A DNA stretch of 10,134 bases from an uncultured Beijerinckiaceae bacterium (GTDB lineage Bacteria; Pseudomonadota; Alphaproteobacteria; Rhizobiales; Beijerinckiaceae): contig CALMRL010000104.1 of assembly GCA_937873345.1 (NCBI GenBank), positions 1-10,134 of the forward strand, in the 5' to 3' direction. The notes below the pieces were generated by a model. The model was not told the DNA's origin, ran no database searches, and saw only the letters and a program-made list of their open reading frames with translations. A program made the position numbers and the translations under genes. Of this stretch, positions 1-6,336 are shown in pieces. Within the stretch, counting starts at the first letter, position 1; each line of letters starts with the position of its first letter.

Positions 1-56
1 GCCGGGGCGCCGTGGTCGAATTGACCGCCGTCCCCGTCCGGTTGAGACCGGGCCAT
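1..56 (-). CDS. Possible start of a downstream gene (partial, runs off the window)
   Basis: An ATG lies on the minus strand 20 bases after the stop of the Mo oxidoreductase. The frame stays open to the window edge, reading MARSQPDGDGGQFDHGAP. The short same-strand gap would suit a second gene of an operon. No good ribosome binding site is visible: a GAGGT overlapping the upstream stop is about 17 bases away. Eighteen codons are too few to recognise a family, and this may be only non-coding sequence. Genes after enzymes of this type sometimes encode an iron-sulfur or other redox partner, but nothing here shows that. Confidence 0.3.
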   Translation of the reverse strand, partial: MARSQPDGDGGQFDHGAP

Positions 57-76
57 GATCGGCAGCCGCGCCGACC

Positions 77-2227
77 TCAATTCGCGCGCGCGACCTCGAC
101 GAGATTGTCCGAGAACGACGGTGCGTGTCCCATGTCGGTGAAGGCGCCCGACGAGATGCTGTTCACCGTGCCCTCGTTGAGCTGGCGCCAATAGCCCAGC
201 GTCGCGACGACCAGTCCGGGCTTCACGTCATCGGTGATGCGCGCCACGCCCTTGAACGCACCCCGCCCGTTGGCGACCTGCACGCGGTCGCCATTGACGA
301 TGCCGCGGGCGTCGGCGTCGACCTGGTTGATCATCACGAACTGTTCGCCCTGGCCCTTCTGCTTGTCCTTCATGTTGGCGTAGCAGGAGTTCAGGAAGTA
401 GTGGCTCTTCGGCGACACGATGTTGAGAGGGTAGCGCTTGGCCAGCTCCGGGTCGTTCGCGTGGGACTCGCGTGGGACGAGGTAGTCGGGCAGCGGGTCG
501 AGCGCCTCGCCGGGCTGGAACGCCTCGTACATCTGCCGGAAGGGCGGAGCGACGAAGTTCGTGGCGCCCTCGACCTTCAGCATGCACTTGCCGGTCGGGG
601 TTGGGAAGTTGCCCTCGCGATGAGGCGCCCGATCATCCGGCGTGCCGACCTTGAGGCGGGCGAAGCCGTGCGTGCGCATGTACTGCAGGTCGATGCCCTC
701 GCAGGCCGGCGCGTTCCAATCGACGTAGTGCTCCAAGCACTCCGTGTCGGTCCACTTGAAGTTCTCGTCCTCGAAGCCGAGCCGGGCGGCCAGGCGGCGG
801 AAGATCTCGTTGTTGGGGATCGCCTCGCCGGGCGCCTCGGCGCATTTGGTGTTGTAGGTCAGGTAGAGGTGCCCCCAGGACAGGATCATGTCCTCCATCT
901 CCGCGCCCATCGTCGCCGGCAGCAGGATGTCGGCATAGGAGGCGGTGTCCGAGATGAAGTGCTCCGCCGAGACCATGAACAGGTCCTCGCGCATCAATCC
1001 TTCGACGATCTTGTCCGTCTCGGGCGCCTGCGTCACCGGGTTCGAGTTCCAGCACATCATCGACATGATCGGCGGGTCGAGCTTCATCTCGCCGGTGAGC
1101 GCGCGGCCGATCTGCAGGTTGCTGACGACGCGGGTGCCGTCCGGGATCAGGTCGGGCCGGCAGATCACGTCGAACTTGTAGGGGTGCTCCCACACGCCCA
1201 TTTGCGTGATGCCGCCGCCGACGTGGCGCCACGCGCCGGTGAGCGCCGGGATGCAGGTGACCGCGCGGATGGTCTGACCGCCGCCGAAGTGCCGCTCCAG
1301 CGCCACGCCGATGCGGATGCCGACCGGCTGCGCGGTCGCCATCTCGCGGGCGAGCTTGCGGATGTCGTCGGCCGGGACGCCGGTGATCGCCGCGGCCCAC
1401 TCGGGCGTGCGGGTGCTGGCCCGCTCCTTGAGCTCGTCGAAGCCGATCGTGTGATTGTCGACATAGTCCTGGTCGACGAGGCCCTGCGCGATGATGGAGT
1501 TGATCAGCGCCATCGCGAGCGCGCCGTCGGTGCCGGGCTTCGGCGCGATGTGCCAGTCCGCCGCCTTGGCGGTACGCGAGGCGTAGGCGTCGATGACGAC
1601 CACCTTGGCGCCCTTCTTCTGGGCATCCTTGACGATGGCCCAGTGGTGCAGGTTGGTGCTGACGCTGTTGCACGCCCAGATCACGATGTACTTGGAGTGG
1701 ATGTAGCTGTCGAGGTCGAGGCCCGCGGTGGGACCGACCGTCAGCAACCAAGCCGTGCACGAGCCTTCGCCGCAGAAGGTCCGCTCGGTCACGGTGGCGC
1801 CCATGCGGTTGAAGAAGGCGTCGCCGCCGTTCAATCCGTGCACGAGACCCTGGTTGCCGAGGTAGCTGTAGGGGGCGATGGCCTGCGGGCCGTACTTGTC
1901 GATGATCGCCTTCCAGCGCGTGACGATGGTGTCGAGGGCCTCGTCCCAGCTGATGCGCTCGAACTGCTTCGAGCCCTTCGGCCCGACGCGCTTCATCGGA
2001 TAGAGCAGCCGATCAGGGTGGTAGTGCCGCTTCTCATAGTCCTTCAGCTTCACGCACAGGCCGCCGCGCGTCATCGGGTGCACCGGGTTGCCGCGCACGC
2101 TGAGCAGCTCGCCGTCCTTGACCTCGAACAGCATGGAGCAGGTGTCGGGGCAATCGTGCGGACAGCCGCCGAAGAAGGTCTCGGTCTTGCCCTGAAGCAA
2201 GGCCTCGGGGTTGACGATCTCGTTCAT
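77..2227 (-). CDS. Molybdopterin-dependent oxidoreductase with N-terminal [4Fe-4S] cluster (DMSO reductase superfamily)
   Basis: A 716-residue catalytic subunit that should bind a bis-(pyranopterin guanine dinucleotide) Mo or W cofactor and one [4Fe-4S] cluster. The substrate cannot be read from the sequence. The cluster site is Cys22-x3-Cys26-x3-Cys30-x27-Cys58, within CPHDCPDTC and GGLC. A Cys-rich stretch, FCGEGSC (Cys152, Cys157), lies about where superfamily members carry the metal ligand. The MopB core includes WNSNP (about residue 393) and TASYADILLPA (about 430). The C-terminal molydopterin-dinucleotide-binding domain covers roughly residues 598-712. There is no Tat or Sec signal and no membrane helix, so it is probably cytoplasmic. 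The frame is open 47 codons further upstream, but ATG 2227 is preferred because it has a strong ribosome binding site and MNEIVN leads directly into the cluster domain. It is divergent from a MocR regulator. No electron-transfer subunit is visible. Family assignment is secure; the specific reaction is not. Confidence 0.95.
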   Translation of the reverse strand: MNEIVNPEALLQGKTETFFGGCPHDCPDTCSMLFEVKDGELLSVRGNPVHPMTRGGLCVKLKDYEKRHYHPDRLLYPMKRVGPKGSKQFERISWDEALDTIVTRWKAIIDKYGPQAIAPYSYLGNQGLVHGLNGGDAFFNRMGATVTERTFCGEGSCTAWLLTVGPTAGLDLDSYIHSKYIVIWACNSVSTNLHHWAIVKDAQKKGAKVVVIDAYASRTAKAADWHIAPKPGTDGALAMALINSIIAQGLVDQDYVDNHTIGFDELKERASTRTPEWAAAITGVPADDIRKLAREMATAQPVGIRIGVALERHFGGGQTIRAVTCIPALTGAWRHVGGGITQMGVWEHPYKFDVICRPDLIPDGTRVVSNLQIGRALTGEMKLDPPIMSMMCWNSNPVTQAPETDKIVEGLMREDLFMVSAEHFISDTASYADILLPATMGAEMEDMILSWGHLYLTYNTKCAEAPGEAIPNNEIFRRLAARLGFEDENFKWTDTECLEHYVDWNAPACEGIDLQYMRTHGFARLKVGTPDDRAPHREGNFPTPTGKCMLKVEGATNFVAPPFRQMYEAFQPGEALDPLPDYLVPRESHANDPELAKRYPLNIVSPKSHYFLNSCYANMKDKQKGQGEQFVMINQVDADARGIVNGDRVQVANGRGAFKGVARITDDVKPGLVVATLGYWRQLNEGTVNSISSGAFTDMGHAPSFSDNLVEVARAN

Positions 2228-2233
2228 GTGCTT

Positions 2234-2241
2234 GTCCTCCC
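2234..2241 (-). promoter_or_regulatory. Ribosome binding site of the Mo oxidoreductase
   Basis: On the minus strand this reads GGGAGGAC, with the GGGAGG core 8 bases before the ATG at 2227. It is the best Shine-Dalgarno match near this gene. It settles the start at 2227 over the longer open frame reaching 2368, which would swallow the divergent control region. Confidence 0.8.
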
Positions 2242-2322
2242 AGCCGAGCATCGAGCCTCTTTTTGACGGGCCGCCTCGCTGGTTCCTCCCGGATTGCGTA
2301 TGACAAGAACAAGACGCTAAAA

Positions 2323-2369
2323 ATTGGCGCTTTAAAAGGGCCAATCCATCGCATCGCCATGGTGCCAAT
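2323..2369. promoter_or_regulatory. Putative operator: inverted and direct GCCAAT half-sites between divergent genes
   Basis: The 265-base gap between the Mo oxidoreductase and the first MocR gene is visibly richer in A/T than its flanks. It holds ATTGGC at 2323-2328, GCCAAT at 2340-2345 and GCCAAT at 2364-2369. The first two form an inverted pair. The last two are a direct repeat 24 bases apart, start to start. MocR-family regulators are known to bind paired, often direct, repeats upstream of their own gene and a divergent target, so the layout fits. The sites are short and could be chance. I could not place convincing -35/-10 boxes for either direction. Confidence 0.4.
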
Positions 2370-2492
2370 GCGGGCGCCTTGTCACAGCGGTACGCTTGAG
2401 ACGGTGCTACACGTCGGCATACCTTGGCGACCGCTTCAGCACAGGATCACCTTAGTCATGAGATCAAATCGGCGCAGGAAATCGGAAGACGC

Positions 2493-3968
2493 GTGGATCT
2501 GACGCTCACCCTGAACTCCGGTTCGACGAAGTCCCTGCAAGCGCAGGTGTTCGACCAGGTTCGCGATATCATCCTCGACGGGCAACTCGCGGCCGGCACG
2601 GCGCTGCCGCCGAGCCGCCAGTTGGCCGAACGCCTCCAGGTCTCGCGCAACACCGTCACGATGGCCTATGAGCGCCTCGCCGCCGAGGGCTATGTCAAGG
2701 CACGCAGCACAGCGGGGCTGTTCGTAGAGCCCATCTCGCCGGACAGCCTCCTCCTGATCCAACGCGGCAGCAGGGCCCGGACGAACGGGCCGATACCGGA
2801 AACCTCCAGCGAGCCCCTGCTGTGCTTCGCCGGCTCACCGGGCGGCGGCAGCGATCGGCCTAATTGTGACTTCTGGGTCGGCCGGTCGGATCCCGCCGGC
2901 TTCCCGTTGCGCATCTGGCGGCGGATCATCAACAGCCTCCTCTTGCAGGAAACTGCTTACCTCACCGACTACTGCGATCCCGCAGGCCTTCCGGAACTGC
3001 GTCTAGCGATCAGCACGCATCTCCGGCGCGCCCGCGCCGTCGCGGTGACGGAGGATCAGGTCATCGTCACCACCGGCGGACAGGAAGCCCTCAATCTTGT
3101 GTTCAACCTGCTGAAGTCGCAGACACGGCAGCTCTGCATCGAGAACCCTTGCTACCTCGGTGCTTCCTTGATCTTCAACGCGACTAGTCTGACCATCCAC
3201 CCGATCGCGGTCGATGGGGACGGCTTGCAGACGGAGTTGCTTCCCAAGGTGCGGGGCAGCCTCCTCTACGTCACGCCCTCGCACCAGTTCCCGACTGGTG
3301 CGACTATGCCCTTGGCGCGGCGCTTGGCCCTGCTGCGATGGGCGGAGGAGACCGACAGCTATATTGTCGAGGACGATTACGACAGCGACTTCCGGTACGA
3401 CGGGCCGCCGCTCACCGCCTTGGCCGGGCTCGACGGGGGACGGCGGGTCTTCTACGCAGGTACCTTCTCCAAATCCGTGGGCGCCGGCCTCCGCATCGGC
3501 TTCGCGACGATGCCGCGCCTGTTCTGGGACGAGGCGCGAATGCTGAAGGCCCGGATGAGCAACGGCCAGGCTTGGTTGGAACAGGCCGCGCTCGCTGCCT
3601 TTATCAATGAAGGTCACTTCGACCGGCACCTGCGAAGGCTGCGGCAGGTCTACAAGGCGCGTCGCGACTGCCTCGTTGCGGCATTGCGGAGGACCTTCGA
3701 CGATCCCGTCTTGCTGGGGGGAGGAAGCGGTCTTCACTTGGTCTGGCACCTGCCGCCCGGATCACCAAGCGCCCGAATGATCCAGGTGATGGCACGCGAG
3801 CGCGGCATCGGCGTCTACGCCCTGTCGAGCGGAGCCGCCTACAGCTTCAATTCTGCGACGCCGGACGACATGCTGGTGTTCGGCTACTCGTCGCTGAACG
3901 AAGCGCAGATCGAGGACGCGGTCGCAGGACTGCATTCGATGCTTCACGAGATGGCTCGACGCGGTTAG
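2493..3968 (+). CDS. MocR/GntR-family transcriptional regulator with aminotransferase-like domain (first copy)
   Basis: A 491-residue regulator, a usual length for MocR proteins. Residues about 12-78 form a GntR-type winged helix, with PPSRQLAERLQVSRNTVTMAYERL as the recognition region. The rest is a fold-type I aminotransferase-like effector domain containing SHQFPTGAT, EDDYDSDF (Glu293 to Phe300) and GTFSKS, where Lys327 is the predicted PLP-binding lysine. It should bind DNA as a dimer and respond to PLP plus an amino acid or amine; the ligand is unknown. GTG 2493 is chosen because MDLTLTL is a typical MocR beginning and GGAAGA (2484-2489) precedes it. A TTG at 2424 would add 23 residues. 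It is divergent from the Mo oxidoreductase, its most likely target besides itself. Codon use looks a little less GC-biased than in the second MocR gene. Confidence 0.93.
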   Translation: MDLTLTLNSGSTKSLQAQVFDQVRDIILDGQLAAGTALPPSRQLAERLQVSRNTVTMAYERLAAEGYVKARSTAGLFVEPISPDSLLLIQRGSRARTNGPIPETSSEPLLCFAGSPGGGSDRPNCDFWVGRSDPAGFPLRIWRRIINSLLLQETAYLTDYCDPAGLPELRLAISTHLRRARAVAVTEDQVIVTTGGQEALNLVFNLLKSQTRQLCIENPCYLGASLIFNATSLTIHPIAVDGDGLQTELLPKVRGSLLYVTPSHQFPTGATMPLARRLALLRWAEETDSYIVEDDYDSDFRYDGPPLTALAGLDGGRRVFYAGTFSKSVGAGLRIGFATMPRLFWDEARMLKARMSNGQAWLEQAALAAFINEGHFDRHLRRLRQVYKARRDCLVAALRRTFDDPVLLGGGSGLHLVWHLPPGSPSARMIQVMARERGIGVYALSSGAAYSFNSATPDDMLVFGYSSLNEAQIEDAVAGLHSMLHEMARRG

Positions 3969-3977
3969 CGGAACACC

Positions 3978-4009
3978 GGTCAGGTTGGCCTACCTCCGAG
4001 CACCTGACC
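3978..4009 (+). terminator. Hairpin just after the first MocR gene
   Basis: GGTCAGGT (3978-3985) and ACCTGACC (4002-4009) are perfect 8-base inverted repeats with a 16-base loop, starting 10 bases after the stop of the MocR gene. No T-run follows, so this is not a classical intrinsic terminator. It may still stabilise the 3' end of the mRNA or act with the second hairpin downstream. Confidence 0.35.
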
Positions 4010-4089
4010 CGAGCAGGATTTGCGGCGTGACGCGGCCGGCGACGATTGGCAGTGAACGTCTGCTCGGATTGGTGTTTCGCCGGAGCCGG

Positions 4090-4114
4090 ACGGGCTGATT
4101 TCGGCCCGTTTCGA
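4090..4114 (+). terminator. Possible intrinsic terminator between convergent genes
   Basis: ACGGGC (4090-4095) pairs with GCCCGT (4104-4109) over an 8-base loop, followed by TTCGATT, a short T-rich stretch in the plus direction. It lies about 120 bases after the first MocR stop and 85 bases before the xapX 3' end. It is weak but better placed for the plus strand, because no T-run follows on the minus strand. I recognise no gene in the gap 3969-4194; the short frames there look non-coding. Confidence 0.35.
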
Positions 4115-4194
4115 TTGATGGCTGGAGGACAAGGTCGATAGGTTCGTCCAATCGCGCATCAGCGGCGACGTGGGCCAAGCGAGGACGCATGTGT

Positions 4195-4422
4195 TCACCT
4201 CGGCGGCTGTCGAGGGCTGTGCGGCGGTGCAGGTGTGGTGACCTCGCCGGCACGCGCCGGCCCCGCCATCGATTTCCGGATCGCCGCCACCCCGTTCTCG
4301 CCCGCGAGCATTCCTAGAAGGCCGAGCAGCGCCGCCATCGGCGGAGCGGGGGAGCGCAGGCCGATGACGCCGTAGCTGATGCCGACAGCGGCGCCAACTG
4401 CAAGCGACGCGACGTAGATCAC
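4195..4422 (-). CDS. XapX domain small membrane protein
   Basis: A 75-residue protein of the XapX (DUF1427) family, whose biochemical role is not established. It has two predicted membrane helices, about residues 2-20 and 28-41. The family signature is clear: LRSPAPP at 22-28 followed by LLGLLGMLAGE at 32-42. The tail, from about residue 52, is rich in Pro and Ala and is probably disordered. The start is taken as GTG 4422, giving MIYVASLAVGAAVG, which matches the usual family beginning. The frame stays open upstream as far as 4746, but that part has no family character. No ribosome binding site precedes the GTG. Instead the GTG overlaps the TGA of the WrbA-like fragment (GTGA), so translation may depend on coupling to it. 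It is convergent with the first MocR gene. Confidence 0.75.
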   Translation of the reverse strand: MIYVASLAVGAAVGISYGVIGLRSPAPPMAALLGLLGMLAGENGVAAIRKSMAGPARAGEVTTPAPPHSPRQPPR

Positions 4423-4559
4423 GATACGCGCCGCCGTCGGGTGCCGGTAGACCAAGTGTCGATGGCGGCGCCAGCCGCCCCGGCTCCTTCGGCGACCGCC
4501 TGCGCCATCGTCGCCACGTGGCCGTAGGTCGCGTCGTACAGCACCAGCACCTTGGTCAT
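4419..4559 (-). pseudogene. wrbA: Truncated WrbA-like flavodoxin-fold quinone oxidoreductase (N-terminal fragment)
   Basis: The 46-codon frame begins MTKVLVLYDATYGHVATMAQ and continues to about residue 34 as the N-terminus of WrbA, the FMN-dependent NAD(P)H:quinone oxidoreductase. This part holds the first beta strand and the FMN-phosphate loop (DATYGH). After residue 34 it changes to an unrelated TWSTGTRRRRVS tail and stops. WrbA proteins are about 200 residues, so roughly five sixths is missing, and I do not find the rest in another frame nearby. The start looks functional: ATG 4559 is preceded by AGGAAAC about 8 bases away. A deletion joining the wrbA 5' end to the region before xapX is the simplest explanation. 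The short frame may now act only as a leader for xapX. Enzymatic activity is not expected. Confidence 0.7.
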
Positions 4560-4654
4560 CGCCTGTTTCCTGCTCACTTGACCCGCCATTGTCGCCCGCC
4601 TGCCGCAACGCTGCCGAGCGGGCCATAGCACCGACCCTCGAGGTCGGGCCGGCC

Positions 4655-4694
4655 ACTTGCGACGAGCCCGCCAGACCAATGCTGGTTGACTTGC
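4655..4694. promoter_or_regulatory. Weak candidate repeat upstream of the second MocR gene
   Basis: The gap between the wrbA fragment (start 4559) and the second MocR gene holds ACTTGC at 4655-4660 and again at 4689-4694, a direct repeat with a 34-base period. A related ACTTGA lies at 4576-4581. Long-spaced direct repeats are known operators of some MocR proteins, for example GabR. The six-base match is short and may be chance. The stretch also holds an imperfect palindrome around CTCGAG near 4640. No clear promoter boxes were found. Confidence 0.2.
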
Positions 4695-4745
4695 CAGGGC
4701 GGCGCTCGGCTTCTGCCATCACTGCGATGCAACGGTGCGAGCCCA

Positions 4746-6227
4746 TTGAAGCACACAGACCTCGGCACGGTGCGGACTGCCCTGGCCGATCCGGCCCACG
4801 CGGCCCTGCCGCTGCATGCGCGCATCCACCGGGCGATCCGCAGGCTCGTCATCGATGCCGCGCTGCCGCTCGGACAGGCGCTGCCGGCGACGCGGACGCT
4901 GGCGCGCTCGCTCGACGTGTCGCGGGACACGGTCGAGACCGCCTACGCCCAGCTCCACGCGGAGGGCTTCATCGAGCGCAGGGTCGGTAGCGGCAGCTTC
5001 GTCGCCGAAGCGATCGACTTCGCGCCGGCGCGGCGCCCGTCCCACCGCCGCAGCGTCGCCCTGCTTCCGAACCTCGGGCGGCGGGGCACCGCCATCGGCG
5101 AAGCGGGCGGGGTCAGGGAGCTCGCGCCGCGCTGCTTCGCGCCGGGCATTCCCGAGACCAGGATGTTCCCGCTCGCGCTCTGGGAACGCCTGCACCGTCA
5201 AGTCCTGAAGGACCGCGGCACGGCGGCGCTCAACCATGGCGACCCGCAGGGCGAGGAGCCGCTGCGGCGCGTCATCGCCGAGTACGTCAACCTGGAGCGC
5301 GGCGCACACGCGACGCCCGATCGCGTCGTGGTGCTGACCAGCGCGCAACAGGCGATGAGCCTCGCCGCCACCGTGCTGTTCGACGCGGGTGACGCCGTGT
5401 TCATCGAGGACCCGACCTATGTCGGCGCGCGGCGCGCCTTCGCGGCGGCCGGCGTCGCCTGCCTGCCGGTCCGGGTCGACGCCCGCGGCATGGTGGTCGA
5501 GGACCTCTGCGCCGACGAACGGCCGGCCAAGGCGGTGTTCCTCAGCCCATCGCACCAGTACCCGACCGGCGCGACGCTGGCGCTCGACCGCCGCCTCGCG
5601 CTGATCGACTGGGCGGTGCGCCGCCGCGCCTGGATCATCGAGGACGACTACGACAGCGAGTTCCACTTCGCCGGCCCGCCGACCGCCTGCATCCAGGGTC
5701 TCGATCCGCACGAGTGGACGATCTATCTCGGCACCTTCACCAAATCGGTTTTCCCCGCGCTGCGCCTCGCCTACGTCGTGCTTCCGCCCCGCCTCGTCGA
5801 GCCCTTCGTCACCGCGCGCACCCTGCTCGACGGCTTCACCTCCGTGATCCCGCAACTGGTGCTCGCCCGCTTCATCGAGGACGGGCACTTCGGCGCCTAC
5901 GTCCGCACCATGCGCAAGGTCTACGAGGAGCGGCTCGCCGCGCTGACCAGCGCCGTCGCCACGCACCTTGCCGGGGTGGTCGAGCCCCGGCCGCCGCGCG
6001 GCGGCCTGCAGATGTCCTGCATCATCAACAACGGCATGGACGAGGCCGGTTCTGTCGCGGCCGCTCGGCGGAACGGGATCGAGCTCAGCGGCCTGTCGTC
6101 CTTCTCCTTTTCGGACAGCCCCGAACCGGGCTGGCTGCTCGGCTTCGCCGCCTTCACCCCGGACGAGATCGGAGCCGCGGCGCGGCGCCTCGCCGCGGCG
6201 TTGCGCCCATCCAAGGCGGCGCGATGA
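4746..6227 (+). CDS. MocR/GntR-family transcriptional regulator with aminotransferase-like domain (second copy)
   Basis: A 493-residue regulator with the same architecture as the copy at 2493-3968 but clearly divergent in sequence. The winged helix covers about residues 18-88 (LPATRTLARSLDVSRDTVETAY). The aminotransferase-like domain holds SHQYPTGAT, EDDYDSEF (Glu299 to Phe306) and GTFTKS with the predicted PLP lysine at 333. The start is uncertain. TTG 4746 gives MKHTDL, a plausible family beginning; TTG 4686 or GTG 4770 are alternatives, and none has a good ribosome binding site. It is divergent from the wrbA remnant/xapX unit and lies 109 bases before the hydroquinone reductase on the same strand, so either or both could be targets. 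Its effector cannot be read from sequence. The long minus-strand frame opposite it is a GC-bias shadow. Confidence 0.93.
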   Translation: MKHTDLGTVRTALADPAHAALPLHARIHRAIRRLVIDAALPLGQALPATRTLARSLDVSRDTVETAYAQLHAEGFIERRVGSGSFVAEAIDFAPARRPSHRRSVALLPNLGRRGTAIGEAGGVRELAPRCFAPGIPETRMFPLALWERLHRQVLKDRGTAALNHGDPQGEEPLRRVIAEYVNLERGAHATPDRVVVLTSAQQAMSLAATVLFDAGDAVFIEDPTYVGARRAFAAAGVACLPVRVDARGMVVEDLCADERPAKAVFLSPSHQYPTGATLALDRRLALIDWAVRRRAWIIEDDYDSEFHFAGPPTACIQGLDPHEWTIYLGTFTKSVFPALRLAYVVLPPRLVEPFVTARTLLDGFTSVIPQLVLARFIEDGHFGAYVRTMRKVYEERLAALTSAVATHLAGVVEPRPPRGGLQMSCIINNGMDEAGSVAAARRNGIELSGLSSFSFSDSPEPGWLLGFAAFTPDEIGAAARRLAAALRPSKAAR

Positions 6228-6324
6228 AGTGGCCGGTGCGCCACGCCGAGATTGGCGGGGTCACGGCATCCTGCCGGTCGTAAGACACGCGGCATGCCTC
6301 ACCACCTCGCGATGGAGGCAGGAG

Positions 6325-6329
6325 AGGAG
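6325..6329 (+). promoter_or_regulatory. Ribosome binding site of the glutathionyl-hydroquinone reductase
   Basis: AGGAG lies 7 bases before ATG 6337 in a purine-rich run. It fixes the start, because the same frame is open far upstream into the second MocR gene. Confidence 0.75.
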
Positions 6330-6336
6330 CCGCGAC

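Noticed and set aside
125..2266. A 713-codon plus-strand frame opposite the Mo oxidoreductase
   Set aside because: It is rich in Arg, Val, Ala, Asp and His with no domain, as expected for the antisense frame of a GC-rich gene. The minus strand carries a clear enzyme with all family motifs.
2228..2368. 47-codon N-terminal extension of the Mo oxidoreductase
   Set aside because: It has no homology-like character and overlaps the A/T-richer divergent control region. A strong ribosome binding site supports ATG 2227.
3980..4253. Minus-strand frames of 72 and 87 codons in the convergent gap after the first MocR gene
   Set aside because: Composition is Arg/Ser/Pro-rich with no motif, they overlap hairpins and the xapX 3' end, and they have no ribosome binding site.
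4423..4746. Upstream extension of the XapX frame to a 183-residue protein
   Set aside because: The extra residues are low-complexity Arg/Gly/Ala text lying over the WrbA fragment in another frame. The family begins at the first membrane helix.
4719..5966. A 415-codon minus-strand frame opposite the second MocR gene
   Set aside because: Same antisense GC-bias pattern, with no motif. The plus strand encodes an unmistakable MocR protein.
5968..6336. Upstream extension of the hydroquinone reductase frame into the second MocR gene
   Set aside because: The extension is a shadow frame of the MocR gene. ATG 6337 has its own AGGAG and gives the normal family length and Cys63 position.
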